A DNA stretch of 64,000 bases from CAXQZM01 sp965229645 (GCA_965229645.1 OZ245893.1:2852001-2916000), one strand, 5' to 3'; shown: positions 17,077-26,151, counted from the first letter of the stretch. The notes: generated by a model from the letters alone, not told the origin. Numbers and translations: made by a program.

Positions 17077-17647
17077 CCAGGGCGCGAATCACGTCGGCCA
17101 TAAACCGCCCCGTGGCGCCCCAGATGCGCTCCCCCTGCCATTGCCAGGCGTAAAGCCAGCGCATTTCGCCGAACACGTCCCGCGCCATAGCCGTTTCTGT
17201 TCCCGCCGTCATGAAGTGCGCCAACGGCACCTCAAAGGCGTAGGCAACCTCGCCAGGGTCAGGGCGCAGCGCCGCCGACGGTTCAATCAAGCTGACGAAG
17301 GGCGTCACCTCGTAGTAGGATATGACAAGCCGCGGGGACAAGCGGCATAGGACCTGGTGCTGCGGCGGCGCGATTCCCAGTTCTTCGGTCATTTCGCGTT
17401 GGGCCGTGGCGAGCAAGGTCGCGTCGTCGGGGTCGCGCCGACCGCCTGGAAAGCTGACTTGCCCCGCGTGGGTTTGCAGATGCGACGCGCGCTTGTTGAA
17501 AATCACGGTTAGGCCAACCTCGCGCGCCACCAGCGGAATGATAACGGCGGCGGCGCGAAACTTGCGCGGCGGCTCGGTATCAAGCGTCCCCGCTAAGCTG
17601 GCGGGATCGCGCAGACGCGCGGTGACCGCCGCGAGGCTTAGGTCCAT
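17054..17647 (-). CDS. nudL: NUDIX hydrolase, CoA pyrophosphatase type
   Basis: 197 residues from ATG at 17647. The NUDIX box is visible: GGRRDPDDATLLATAQREMT followed by EELGI, and the preceding HLQTHAGQVSFPGG is the CoA-diphosphatase (NudL/Nudt7) signature. It is expected to cleave CoA or acyl-CoA to 4'-phosphopantetheine and 3',5'-ADP. The ATG overlaps the end of the DUF1285 gene by 10 bp; a longer frame upstream is discounted because it would run far into that gene. Its end overlaps the cca start by 23 bp, so all three are coupled. Confidence 0.9.
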   Translation of the reverse strand: MDLSLAAVTARLRDPASLAGTLDTEPPRKFRAAAVIIPLVAREVGLTVIFNKRASHLQTHAGQVSFPGGRRDPDDATLLATAQREMTEELGIAPPQHQVLCRLSPRLVISYYEVTPFVSLIEPSAALRPDPGEVAYAFEVPLAHFMTAGTETAMARDVFGEMRWLYAWQWQGERIWGATGRFMADVIRALGAEHVAA

Positions 17648-18138
17648 CCAACGACCCAGTCTTGCCCGCCGCTGCGGATCGTCCAACGACCGTCGGGTTG
17701 TTCTTGGGCAGCATGGACCAGTTCGTAGTAAACCTGGCGGTTGAGGCGCGCCTCGAGCCCGTCGCGAACGCCGATGTAGGGGCGCGGTTCCCCCGTATCT
17801 TGATCGACCTCGACACGCAGGGGATGATCCGCATCTAGGGGGACCGTCTCGTCGATGTTGGTCAAAAACTGCCAGTCCTCGCCAACTTGATCCGTGCGCA
17901 AGGCGATGAAGGCCGCGTCTTCGACGGTGATTTCCCCCCGTTCGACGGGGGTTTCCAGCCAGTAGGTGCCGTCGTCTTCGCGCTTGAGGACCGAGGCGAA
18001 TAGCTTGACCAGTTCCTTACGGCCGATGGGTGTGCCCTGATGAAACCAGGTTCCATCGACGGCGATGCGCATCTGCAAGTCGCCGCAGTTGATCACAGAT
18101 TTCACAAAGGCGCGGTCGCGCTTATGGGACGTTGGCAT
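17638..18138 (-). CDS. DUF1285 domain-containing protein
   Basis: 166 residues of the alphaproteobacterial DUF1285 family: GTWFHQGTPIGRKELVKLFA, SVLKREDDGTYWLETPVERG and FIALRTDQVGEDWQFLTNID. Its function is not established. The conserved location beside nudL and cca suggests a housekeeping role in nucleotide or tRNA metabolism. It begins 18 bp after the GNAT gene. No membrane segment or signal is seen. Confidence 0.85.
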   Translation of the reverse strand: MPTSHKRDRAFVKSVINCGDLQMRIAVDGTWFHQGTPIGRKELVKLFASVLKREDDGTYWLETPVERGEITVEDAAFIALRTDQVGEDWQFLTNIDETVPLDADHPLRVEVDQDTGEPRPYIGVRDGLEARLNRQVYYELVHAAQEQPDGRWTIRSGGQDWVVGWT

Positions 18139-18156
18139 AGGGCTTCCCTAGCACGG

Positions 18157-18726
18157 TTAGGAACCTGGGGCAGCCGTCAATTTGGCGACCAACTTAGCCC
18201 CGCCTTCGGCTTTGGGCGGGACGTGCTGAAGGGCCGCCTGCTGCAATTCCAAGACTTGCAGACGGCGCGGGGGAATCGGCGCGGCGCAACCGATTCCAGA
18301 CCAAGCGGCGTTGGTGAACCCAAAGCGGCGATAGAAGCGCGGTTCGCCCACCACAAAGCACAGTTGCACGCCCTGATCGGCGGCGCGGTGGAGCCCAAAT
18401 CGCACAAGCGCACCCGCGACCCCCGCGCCCCGGTGGGCGAGATCGACCGCCAGCGGCCCGAGCAAAGCGGCGCGCACGGGCATCCGATCCGCGACGGTAT
18501 CTAGGGTCACGGGCCAAAATCGCAAGCACCCGAGAACCTGGCCCTGAATCGAGCGCGCAACCCACGACAAGCGATTGAGCGGCGGCCCGTGCCGCAAGGC
18601 GTAAGACGGCATCACCAGACGGTCGGGCCCGAAGGTTTGCCACAACAGGGCCTCCATGGCTGGCCCATCGCCCGCTTGCATCGGCATGAACGACAGGGGC
18701 ACGAGGGGGGTGGACGCGGTTGCCAT
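18157..18726 (-). CDS. GNAT family N-acetyltransferase
   Basis: 189 residues with the acetyl-CoA-binding motif A region ALLGPLAVDLAHRGAGVAGA followed by LVRFGLHRAADQGVQLCFVV and GEPRFYRRFGFTNA, the hallmark of the YhbS-like GNAT branch. The substrate is unknown. It lies between the amidohydrolase (33 bp upstream) and DUF1285 (18 bp downstream) on the same strand. Confidence 0.85.
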   Translation of the reverse strand: MATASTPLVPLSFMPMQAGDGPAMEALLWQTFGPDRLVMPSYALRHGPPLNRLSWVARSIQGQVLGCLRFWPVTLDTVADRMPVRAALLGPLAVDLAHRGAGVAGALVRFGLHRAADQGVQLCFVVGEPRFYRRFGFTNAAWSGIGCAAPIPPRRLQVLELQQAALQHVPPKAEGGAKLVAKLTAAPGS

Positions 18727-18759
18727 GCGTGTTGTTGTCAGGACATCTGGCGAGGAGGT

Positions 18760-19638
18760 TCAAAACCCATAGAATTCTTTGGCGGTCAGGCCCCAGAATT
18801 GGGCCTGATGATCGGGGCTCAATCCCTCGGTCAAGCTGACGTGGCGCGCGACCAACGTCGCATAGTCCGAACTCAGCGAATCAACGGGAAAGTTAGACCC
18901 GAACATGAGGCGGCTTGCCCCAAACTGCTCGAGGCACGCCGCAACGAAGGGCCGCACGCTCTCCGCCGTCCAAGCATGATCGAACATGCCGAGGCCCGAA
19001 ATTTTGCAGACCAGATTCGGCAAGGCGCTGAGGGACGCGAGCGCCGATCTGTACGCCGCCAGCCCCGACGCGCTGCGATCATGGGGCGAGCCCGCGTGGC
19101 ACAGCGCCACCTTCAGCTCGGGTACTTGTCCAAAGACCTGCCCCGCGCGCACCATCAGTTCGGGAATCAGCTGCAGATCAAACCTAAGACCACGCGCCGC
19201 CACCGCCCGCAGCCCGCGCACAAAGGCAGGATCGTCCAGCAGCCCTTGCGTGCCCGTGGCGGAATCCTCGCCAGGGGCGCGCCCAACAATTTGCCGAACG
19301 CCCGCAACGCTGGGGAGGGCTTGCAGGCGCGCCAACTGGGCATCCACGTCGGCGGCAGTCAAGTCGCAAAACACCACTTGGCGCAGCGGCCAGTCGGGAT
19401 GGGCATCGGCGACACTCTGGACCCACGCCGCCTCGGCGTAGGCATCGGCTGCGCCGACTTGAATATGGACCGAGGCCTGCGCGGCGGCGGCGCTGGCATC
19501 GCGGCGAAATTCGGGGAGCAAGTAGTCGCGCTGAATGGGCCCAGGATCGCCAAAAAACCGCCGCACGCCCTTGGCTTCGAGCCAGGGATAGGCGACCGCG
19601 CTTAGGTCCCAGAGATGGTGATGAGCATCAATCCGCAT
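18760..19638 (-). CDS. Amidohydrolase family protein (COG3618, lactonase-like)
   Basis: 292 residues. The start MRIDAHHHLWDLSAVAYPWL carries the metal-ligand HxH motif, and a later GSNFPVDSL block supplies the conserved Asp region. This is the COG3618 group, which includes L-fuconolactonase and 2-pyrone-4,6-dicarboxylate hydrolase, TIM-barrel enzymes that open lactones. The exact substrate cannot be read. It is the first gene of the minus-strand run ending with cca, and repeat R4 begins 10 bp upstream of its ATG, so the repeat occupies its promoter region. Confidence 0.82.
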   Translation of the reverse strand: MRIDAHHHLWDLSAVAYPWLEAKGVRRFFGDPGPIQRDYLLPEFRRDASAAAAQASVHIQVGAADAYAEAAWVQSVADAHPDWPLRQVVFCDLTAADVDAQLARLQALPSVAGVRQIVGRAPGEDSATGTQGLLDDPAFVRGLRAVAARGLRFDLQLIPELMVRAGQVFGQVPELKVALCHAGSPHDRSASGLAAYRSALASLSALPNLVCKISGLGMFDHAWTAESVRPFVAACLEQFGASRLMFGSNFPVDSLSSDYATLVARHVSLTEGLSPDHQAQFWGLTAKEFYGF

Positions 19639-19648
19639 AGCGTGACGC

Positions 19649-19851
19649 TATAACGCCAACGGTCATAAAAGTTGACACTTTTATGACCGTTTCGTGTCTC
19701 ACGGCAGAAACGCTTCGCGTTTCGCCTCCGACGGGGCCTTCGCTTATACCCCGAGGCGCTTTCGCGCTATTCTCGGGGCCGCTGCGGGGGCCGCAGTCGC
19801 GGCCCTTATACCAGCGATCATTAGAGTCATTCCTGGTCGCCGCTGGTATAG
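19649..19851 (-). repeat. Structured dispersed repeat R4 (reverse orientation, two compensatory pairs)
   Basis: Full-length copy between divergent genes (amidohydrolase - and pcs +). In the element's own orientation the H5 arms are AACGGTCATAAAAGT and ACTTTTATGACCGTT. Compared with the other copies, two base pairs have changed on both sides (C-G to T-A and A-T to T-A) and pairing stays perfect over 15 bp. The left end (TATAACGCCAACGG) has drifted from the TTATACCA terminal consensus. Confidence 0.92.
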
Positions 19852-19919
19852 CAGATGTCCAAAGAATTGACATTCCCTTGGCGGCAGATAGACGGGTCGC
19901 AAATTCGGAAGGTGATTTC

Positions 19920-20648
19920 ATGAACGTCCCGCGCCTGCCCCAAATCGCCGCCACATGCGTCCACCTGTTCACCGCCAGTGGCTTGATCTTCGGGTTTCTC
20001 GCGCTGATCGCCACGGTGGAGGGCGCGCAGGCCATGGCTTTTCTATGGCTGGGCCTGGCGCTGCTGGTCGATGGCCTAGACGGCACCCTGGCCCGCTGGG
20101 CCCAGGTCAAGGTCCATACCCCGCAGGTGGACGGGGTCACGCTGGACAATGTGATCGACTTTTTCACCTACGCGATCATCCCCGCCGCGATGATTTGGCA
20201 ATGGGGCCTGGTCCCCGCGGGCTGGCAAACCCTTGCGGGGTGTCTGGTGGTGCTGGCCGCGGGCTATACCTACGCGCAGGCGGGCATGAAGGCCGCCGAT
20301 CACTGCTTCATCGGGTTTCCAGCCCTTTGGAATATCTTGGTCTTCGCCTTGGTTTTGATCGATACGGGACCGTGGATGGCGCTGGCCGCAATTGGCCTTT
20401 GCGCCATCCTCAGCCTCGTTCCGACGCCTTATATCCATCCGTTTCGCACCCCTTTGTACGGCTGGGAATGGGTCAATTGGGTCATGGCGCTGGCCTGGAT
20501 GGCGGCGGCGCTTGTCTTGGGGTTTCGAGTCCTGCACCAAGGCGCGGTCGCGACGGATTCGGGGCTTTGGTTCGCGGCCTTTGCGATCAGCAGCGCCTAT
20601 TTTACGGCGCTCAGTTGTGCCTGGCCGTTGCTGCCAAAAAAGTCTTGA
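19920..20648 (+). CDS. pcs: Phosphatidylcholine synthase
   Basis: 242 residues from ATG at 19920, with ribosome site GGAAGG just upstream. The CDP-alcohol phosphotransferase motif is present as DGLDGTLARWAQVKVHTPQV followed by DGVTLDNVIDF. The 13-residue spacing between AR and G and the choline-specific surroundings fit bacterial Pcs, which condenses choline with CDP-diacylglycerol in the inner membrane. About eight hydrophobic segments are seen. The 3' end overlaps the convergent alpha/beta hydrolase by 38 bp. The frame runs open upstream through R4, but that stretch is repeat sequence. Confidence 0.88.
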   Translation: MNVPRLPQIAATCVHLFTASGLIFGFLALIATVEGAQAMAFLWLGLALLVDGLDGTLARWAQVKVHTPQVDGVTLDNVIDFFTYAIIPAAMIWQWGLVPAGWQTLAGCLVVLAAGYTYAQAGMKAADHCFIGFPALWNILVFALVLIDTGPWMALAAIGLCAILSLVPTPYIHPFRTPLYGWEWVNWVMALAWMAAALVLGFRVLHQGAVATDSGLWFAAFAISSAYFTALSCAWPLLPKKS

Positions 20649-21378
20649 GGGGACTTAAGAAGGCTTCAGGCCGTTGCAGGAGGCCGAGGTGGCGTAGTTC
20701 GGGAACGATGATCGGGCTTAGGGCTGTGGCACCAAGGCTCAAGTCCTGGGCGATATGATCGGCCATGGCGGGGGTTGAGCCGACATCGTTTTCGCAACTG
20801 ACCACCTGCGCAGGGAAGGCGTGCCCAGGCCGCGCGCCGATCAATTCCCGCACCCCATGGGCCAGAACCCACGCGGCGTCGGCATAAGCTTCGGGGTCGC
20901 AAGCCTGCCGCCACGCCCGAATTTGGGCGCGCAGGGCGGGGCTGGCTTCAGGGGTGAGCCAACGCGCCAAAGCCGCCTCGAGCGTCGCGTCAACCCCCTG
21001 ATCTCGCGCCGCCTGCGCACGGGCCTCGACGGCGGCTTGCTGGCTGGGGCCACGGTCGTGCGGCGAGTTCCAAATCACCAGGGACGCGACCCGTTCGGGC
21101 GCGATCAGCGCCACCTTGCGATTGATCATCCCGCCCAGGGAAAAGCCGACCAGATGCGCCTGGGACCATCCTACGGCATCCATTTCGTCAAGCAGTTGCT
21201 GGGCATAGAGATGCAGATTGGGAGGGTGCGTCGCCGCCGCCGCGCCGCCGTGGCCGGGCAAATCGTAGGTCAGCACCTCAAAGCCCCAGCCCGCGATCAC
21301 GGGCCTGAACGCGGTCCACATGGCTTGGCTCAAGCCCAGGCCATGGATGAGGACGACCTTGTTTGCCACCTGCGCCAA
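20611..21378 (-). CDS. Alpha/beta-fold hydrolase
   Basis: 255 residues. The oxyanion region is VVLIHGLGLSQAMW, the nucleophile elbow GFSLGG (about residue 97) and the late histidine in VPELRHLGLLQRPEAF. The overall pattern resembles PcaD-like esterases/lactonases. It is the last gene of the ALDH-LLM-hydrolase operon, 21 bp after the LLM gene, suggesting a catabolic role on an oxidised carbonyl compound. Substrate unknown. Confidence 0.82.
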   Translation of the reverse strand: MAQVANKVVLIHGLGLSQAMWTAFRPVIAGWGFEVLTYDLPGHGGAAAATHPPNLHLYAQQLLDEMDAVGWSQAHLVGFSLGGMINRKVALIAPERVASLVIWNSPHDRGPSQQAAVEARAQAARDQGVDATLEAALARWLTPEASPALRAQIRAWRQACDPEAYADAAWVLAHGVRELIGARPGHAFPAQVVSCENDVGSTPAMADHIAQDLSLGATALSPIIVPELRHLGLLQRPEAFLSPLKTFLAATARHN

Positions 21379-21399
21379 GCCCGCCGCGGCCCAAACCGC

Positions 21400-22440
21400 C
21401 TAGGCAGCGTCAAAGGCTGGCATGACCTGCTCGATGAACAATTCCAGCGAGCGGCGCTGGCGTGCGGAGTCCAAACCCATGGAGGCGTAGTAGATGAAAC
21501 CATCGAGGCCGAGCGCCGCGTAGGCCTGGAGTTTTTCCGTCACCTGTTCCGCCGACCCAAAGGCCAAATTGCGTTCCAACATGGCAGGGTCGACGCGGGC
21601 GTTGCCCGCTAGCTGGTCGAGGGGAACGGGGTCGGGAAAGCCCAGACGCACCTGGCCCGTATTGGTCATGACATTGCCGAACTGGCTCAAGTTATGGCGG
21701 ATAGCGTCCAGGCACGCCGCGCGATCTTCCGCAGTTTCGTAAACCGCTGTATGGCGCATCATGACGAACCGCTTGGGCACGGCCCCAGGTCTGTCTTGCA
21801 GGGAACTTTGGCGCAAAGCCGCGTACTTTTCCGCCTCGTCCATGCCCAAGGTCAGCGGCCACGACAAGATGTTGGCATTCTGCGCGACGGCGTAATCAAA
21901 GGTCGCAGGGCTACGGGCGGCAACCCAGATCGGCACTTCGGCTTGGATCGGTTTGGGAACCGAGGTGGCGCTAGGAAACTGCCAAAATTCACCGCGATGT
22001 TCCACGTCGCCTGCCCAAAGCTGTTGGACCAGCGGCAGCATTTCTTGCATGTACTTCCAGCCGTCGCGCTGGTCGAGGCCGGGGCGCATGCGGTCAAATT
22101 CGCGCTGATAAGCGCCCGAGCCGAGGCCGAGCTCCAGCCGGCCCCCCGACAGCAAATCGCACATGGCCGCCTCCCCCGCCAAATTGATCGGATGCCAGTA
22201 GGCGGCGTTGGCAACGCCGCAACCCAGGCGGATGCGGTGCGTATGCTGCGCCCACCAGGTCAGCAGTTGAAACGGATTGGGCGCAATGGTCATCTCCAGC
22301 GCATGGTGCTCGGCGGCCCAGGCGATTTCAAAGCCCGCTTGGTCGGCGAGCTTGATCATGTCCAGCGTATGGGCCGCCAGGGCGCGCATATCTTGCGCGG
22401 GCGAGGTGCGTTCGAGGTTGAGGGCAAGGTGAAACTTCAT
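21400..22440 (-). CDS. LLM-class flavin-dependent oxidoreductase
   Basis: 346 residues, luciferase-like monooxygenase fold. The family blocks are ADQAGFEIAWAAEHHALEMT, RIRLGCGVANAAYWHPINLA and GGRLELGLGSGAYQREFDRM. Enzymes of this type use FMNH2 and O2, or F420, to oxidise aldehydes, alkanes or sulfonates. It is 15 bp downstream of an aldehyde dehydrogenase, whose substrate it may generate. The flavin reductase at 7945 is too far away to be assigned as its partner. Confidence 0.88.
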   Translation of the reverse strand: MKFHLALNLERTSPAQDMRALAAHTLDMIKLADQAGFEIAWAAEHHALEMTIAPNPFQLLTWWAQHTHRIRLGCGVANAAYWHPINLAGEAAMCDLLSGGRLELGLGSGAYQREFDRMRPGLDQRDGWKYMQEMLPLVQQLWAGDVEHRGEFWQFPSATSVPKPIQAEVPIWVAARSPATFDYAVAQNANILSWPLTLGMDEAEKYAALRQSSLQDRPGAVPKRFVMMRHTAVYETAEDRAACLDAIRHNLSQFGNVMTNTGQVRLGFPDPVPLDQLAGNARVDPAMLERNLAFGSAEQVTEKLQAYAALGLDGFIYYASMGLDSARQRRSLELFIEQVMPAFDAA

Positions 22441-22455
22441 AGGGCTTTCCTAAAC

Positions 22456-23937
22456 TTACCTGGGCTGGAACGGGTTTTCGATAGGATCGTCGGACATGTT
22501 CATCCAAACGGTTTTGGTGCGGCTATAGTCGTAAAGGGCTTGCAAGCCCGCTTCGCGCCCATAGCCGCTCATGCGCTCGCCGCCGAATTCGGCGATGGGC
22601 GAAATGGCGCGGTACGTATTGACCCAGACAATACCGCTGCGCAGCCCTTTGCTCAAGCGCAGCGCGCGGCTGTGATTGCTGGTAAAAACTCCCGCCGCCA
22701 AGCCGTGGGCGCTGGCATTCGCCAGGGCCAGGGCCTCGGCCTCGTCTTTGAACCGCAGAACCGACAGGACAGGACCGAACAGCTCCCGATCCACGATCTC
22801 GAGGGTAGGGTCGGGGCATTCGAGGATCGTGGGGGGAAAATAAAATCCTGCTAGATGCGCCGCGCGCTGGCCGCCGCAGATCAGCTTTGCCCCCTGGTCG
22901 AGCGCGCGGGTTACTTGTTCCCCGATGGTGTCGAGTTGCGCCTGCGTACACAAGGGCCCGATCTCGCTGTCGGGATCGCAAGGATCGCCGAGGCGGATCC
23001 GCTTGGCCCGCGCGGCCAGCTGCGCCAAAAAATCATCGGCCACCCGATCCTGCACCAGCAAGCGCGACCCCGCGACGCACGATTGGCCCGACGCGCCAAA
23101 GATGCCCGCGACGCAGGCATTGAGAGCGCTGGGCAGATTGGCGTCGTCAAACACGATGAACGGGGATTTTCCGCCCAGCTCCAGCGACACTTGCGCGAAG
23201 TTCTCCGCCGAATTGCGCACCACCTGGCGCGCAGCGGCGGCACCCCCCGTAAAGGCGACCTTTGCGACCAACGGATGCCGCGTCAGAGCCTGCCCGCACG
23301 GCGTGCCGCCGCCCGTAACGACGTTGATCACGCCGTCGGGGATCCCAGCCTCTTTCGCCAGGCCTGCAAAGGCCAAGAGCGGCGCAGGGGCTTGCTCCGA
23401 GGCTTTCAACACAATCGTATTGCCCATGGCCAGCGCAGGGCCGATTTTGGTCGCCGACAGGAACAATTGTGAATTCCAGGGAATCACCGCCGCAACAACC
23501 CCCAAAGGCTCGCGCAAGGTAAAGGTGAACATGTCGGGCTTGTCGATCGGCAAGGTCTGCCCACCAACCTTGTCGGCCGCACCGCCAAAGAACCGCAAAT
23601 ACTCAGCGATGTAGGTGGCTTGCCAAGCGGTCTCTTTCAGCAGCTTGCCCGTGTCCCGACTTTCCAAGCGCCCTATTTCCTGCGCCTTGGCACTCAAAGC
23701 GTCGGCCAAGCGATAGAGCGCCTGGCCGCGCGCCGTCGGGGTCAAGGCCGCCCAGGGCCCGCTGGTTTGCGCACGATGCGCGGCCTCGACGGCGGCATCG
23801 ACGTCCGCTGCGCTCGCCTCAGGAAATTCCGCCCAAGGCAGGCCCGTTGCAGGGTCGAGCGACGGGCGCATGGCACCATTGCTCGCCAACACCTCCTGCC
23901 CATCTATCGACATGCGAAGGGGAACGAGATCAGGCAT
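22456..23937 (-). CDS. Aldehyde dehydrogenase family protein
   Basis: 493 residues from ATG at 23937; AGGAAGG lies 3 bp upstream. NAD(P)-dependent ALDH superfamily: the glutamate motif LELGGKSP and catalytic cysteine in FGASGQSCVAGSRLL are intact, and VIPWNSQLFLSATKIGPALA is the cofactor-binding region. It oxidises an aldehyde to the acid. It is the first gene of a three-gene operon with the LLM oxidoreductase and an alpha/beta hydrolase. The AT-rich accessory island begins about 100 bp upstream of its start. Confidence 0.9.
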   Translation of the reverse strand: MPDLVPLRMSIDGQEVLASNGAMRPSLDPATGLPWAEFPEASAADVDAAVEAAHRAQTSGPWAALTPTARGQALYRLADALSAKAQEIGRLESRDTGKLLKETAWQATYIAEYLRFFGGAADKVGGQTLPIDKPDMFTFTLREPLGVVAAVIPWNSQLFLSATKIGPALAMGNTIVLKASEQAPAPLLAFAGLAKEAGIPDGVINVVTGGGTPCGQALTRHPLVAKVAFTGGAAAARQVVRNSAENFAQVSLELGGKSPFIVFDDANLPSALNACVAGIFGASGQSCVAGSRLLVQDRVADDFLAQLAARAKRIRLGDPCDPDSEIGPLCTQAQLDTIGEQVTRALDQGAKLICGGQRAAHLAGFYFPPTILECPDPTLEIVDRELFGPVLSVLRFKDEAEALALANASAHGLAAGVFTSNHSRALRLSKGLRSGIVWVNTYRAISPIAEFGGERMSGYGREAGLQALYDYSRTKTVWMNMSDDPIENPFQPR

Positions 23938-24059
23938 AGACCTTCCTATAGCGGTTTTCAGGTCGATTTGGAACAACTGGCCTCAAGGAAAATCCAGGCC
24001 TATCGTCGAGGTAAATAAATAGATCGTTTCCTCAAATCGGTCCTCGCCTGGTCACTCTC

Positions 24060-24590
24060 CTCCCTCTGTCTGGTATCTGTTCACCATGGATCGCAAGGGC
24101 GAACATCCCGCCGCGCATCTCCAAGACGACAAAGGCTGGGTCCGTGTCGATGGCTATTCAGGCTTCAATGGTCTATTCGGTAAGCAAAAGGCCCATGAGG
24201 TGGCCTTCATGGCCCATGTTGGCGCAAGTTCGTGGATGTCTTTGCTTCCCAAGGCAGCGCCATCGCCCAGGAGGCCATCGCCCGTATTGCGCTGCTCTAT
24301 GCTGTGGAGGACAAGGCGCGCGGACTGGCCCCAGCCGACAGAGACGCCCTGCGCCAAGCAGAGGCCAAACCCGTCTTCGACGACCTCGAACTATGGCTCC
24401 ACGATCAGCTCCCCAAGCTCATTGGCAAGTCACCGCTTGCTGGGGCCATCCGCCATGCCCTCGGCCGCATGAAGAAGGCACGGCCCTATCTCGACAAGGG
24501 CTTCTTGGAGATCGACAACAACACAGCTGAACACGCCGTCAAACCCATCGCTTTGGGTCGCAAGAACTGGATGGAACTAGGCTGCGACCT
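24060..24590 (+). pseudogene. IS66-family transposase (TnpC) remnant, frameshifted
   Basis: The sequence reads WYLFTMDRKGEHPAAHL, then VDGYSGFNGLFGKQKAHEVA, both typical of the catalytic part of IS66 TnpC. After a one-base frameshift near 24213 it continues FVDVFASQGSAIAQEAIARI, LELWLHDQLPKLIGKSPLAG and IDNNTAEHAVKPIALGRKNW. The N-terminal half and the TnpA/TnpB genes are missing and the 3' end runs into unrelated AT-rich DNA at about 24590. This is a dead fragment. A second, shorter fragment of the same gene lies inverted at about 29240-29315. Confidence 0.85.
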
Positions 24591-24599
24591 TCCAATTGA

Positions 24600-24881
24600 G
24601 ATAAGAGATGCGCTCTCGAGGTTTCAGCGAATCGGGTACCAAATCATACCTCTATACATTGGGTTTTGGCTGAAATATACAACAGCACAGGAGACAGCCT
24701 TCTAACAAGATGTTACTACAACAAAATGATAGAACTGGGACATAGGAATTCAACCGCCATATTTAGCTATGCCGCACTCATGATAAATGGAGCCAGAATT
24801 GGGATTGTCTTTGAACCAGGCAAGAAGAAATTAGTAAGTATAAATGTTTCATTGTTAAATGAAATCTCCCAAAAACAATAA
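24600..24881 (+). pseudogene. TPR-like protein, C-terminal fragment
   Basis: An open frame begins after a TGA at 24597 inside the IS66 junction and runs to the stop at 24879-24881. It reads HWVLAEIYNSTGDSLLTRCY, then YNKMIELGHRNSTAIFSYAA. The spacing W-x(2)-LAEIY-x(4)-D, then a second helix ending in a small residue, is typical of tetratricopeptide or Sel1-like repeats. No credible start codon exists; TTG at 24666 is the first possible. I read it as the tail of a gene whose front was removed by the IS66 event. It is AT-rich like the following genes and may once have belonged to the same operon. Confidence 0.45.
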
Positions 24882-24903
24882 ATGAGATTCGGAAACTGTT
24901 AAC

Positions 24904-26136
24904 ATGATCAGCCAGAAATCATATCTCGGGAATTGCCTAATTTTCATATGTAGCAATCCTCTAATTTCGTTACTATACTATGTTACCCATCTGCTTATGC
25001 TCTTATCTGTGGTAGGCATTGCAATTGCCCTTGAGCAAATGCCAATCAACGCATCACCTTCTGGTGAAGGTGATGCGGAATTGAACCTTTTCTCAATGAC
25101 TACTCTTATATGCGCTGCTCTACTGATGGATCTAATTCATAACTTGACATCAGCTTACTTCGATCCCCTATTACAGATAAGAGAAAAGAAGCGATTCTGG
25201 AACATAGTTACCAGTTCTGATGTGCCGAAGTTTACACTAACAGCGGCTTTCAATATACTCGCTCCTTCCAGGGCTCAGTTCATCTATTTTACCGAGTTGA
25301 TGAGCGGTATCACCGCTACAATTTTCGTGCTTTCCTATCTTTATCTGAAATCGATTTCTGTATTTTCAATATCATTGGCATTTGGTCTTGGGTACTTGCT
25401 CTTGAATTTGGCCCTAACCGATCTCATTGGCAGCCTTTACGCACAACGCGAGCGCACGGAAGCTCAGAGGCATCAGATAATTAACGCAATCAATACCCAG
25501 GCGCGATTTAACAGAAGTTCATTTTTGCGAAGTCATATAAATGAGAAAATTCAAGCGGTCCGTGATCAACAAAAGGAAATCATGGAGCGACGAAATCTCT
25601 GGGTAAGTCTAAACACTAGCTTAGAAATATTCTCCTACATTCTACTTATCAGCATGTCGTTATTTTTGAGTGGTGCTGAAATTTCTGCGCAAAACGTGGC
25701 GGTTGCGGCCTTGTCAGGTCTGATTATTCGATTTCTCTCAGAAATTGCGGAAAACGTTCGTGTTACACGGTATAGTTATCGACAGTTAAGCACCTTTGAG
25801 GAGGATCACAATCTTGTCGACGGTGCGCACAATGCGTTTCAAGGTGATAGTGTTCAGCAAGATCAACCTCTTAATATCGCCCTATTAGCTACGACACTAG
25901 AGGAAATTACTGATGATATGAGCGCGACAGAGGTTCAGGCCTTTCACCTTGCCCTTGAAAGGGTTGGGATCAAATCAACGACACCCTCTGATAAGAAGCG
26001 TCTACTCTCTAACTTCAGTTTCGGGGAGCAGGTCAGAATTCTTCGGGCATGGCAAGAAACAAATCAAGTTTCATCTATTCCCCAGGTTTTCTTGACAAGC
26101 CTTGATAAGGAAACCCGACAAAGGTTTCAGGCTTAG
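24904..26136 (+). CDS. Six-helix ABC-exporter-like membrane protein with only the helical/signature part of an ATPase domain
   Basis: 410 residues, AT-rich. Six hydrophobic segments at about 21-42, 64-84, 127-147, 151-175, 238-256 and 262-280, with long polar stretches between, match the topology of an ABC exporter half. The C-terminal 90 residues have no Walker A or Walker B. They do read like the helical subdomain of an ABC ATPase: NIALLATTLEEITDDMSATE, then LERVGIKSTT, then LSNFSFGEQVRILRAW (residues 368-383, compare LSxGEQxRxxxAR), then PQVFLTSLDKETRQRF (residues 393-408, compare the D-loop TSALDxET with the Walker B acids deleted). The partner gene starts 15 bp downstream. Substrate unknown; no peptidase domain. 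No strong ribosome site is seen at 24904. Confidence 0.7.
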   Translation: MISQKSYLGNCLIFICSNPLISLLYYVTHLLMLLSVVGIAIALEQMPINASPSGEGDAELNLFSMTTLICAALLMDLIHNLTSAYFDPLLQIREKKRFWNIVTSSDVPKFTLTAAFNILAPSRAQFIYFTELMSGITATIFVLSYLYLKSISVFSISLAFGLGYLLLNLALTDLIGSLYAQRERTEAQRHQIINAINTQARFNRSSFLRSHINEKIQAVRDQQKEIMERRNLWVSLNTSLEIFSYILLISMSLFLSGAEISAQNVAVAALSGLIIRFLSEIAENVRVTRYSYRQLSTFEEDHNLVDGAHNAFQGDSVQQDQPLNIALLATTLEEITDDMSATEVQAFHLALERVGIKSTTPSDKKRLLSNFSFGEQVRILRAWQETNQVSSIPQVFLTSLDKETRQRFQA

Positions 26137-26151
26137 AGAAGGACTCAGAAC

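Noticed and set aside
24232..24705. Intact 157-residue gene in the IS66 region.
   Set aside because: It is the middle part of an IS66 transposase read from an internal ATG, with its last 40 residues in unrelated DNA; listed as a pseudogene.
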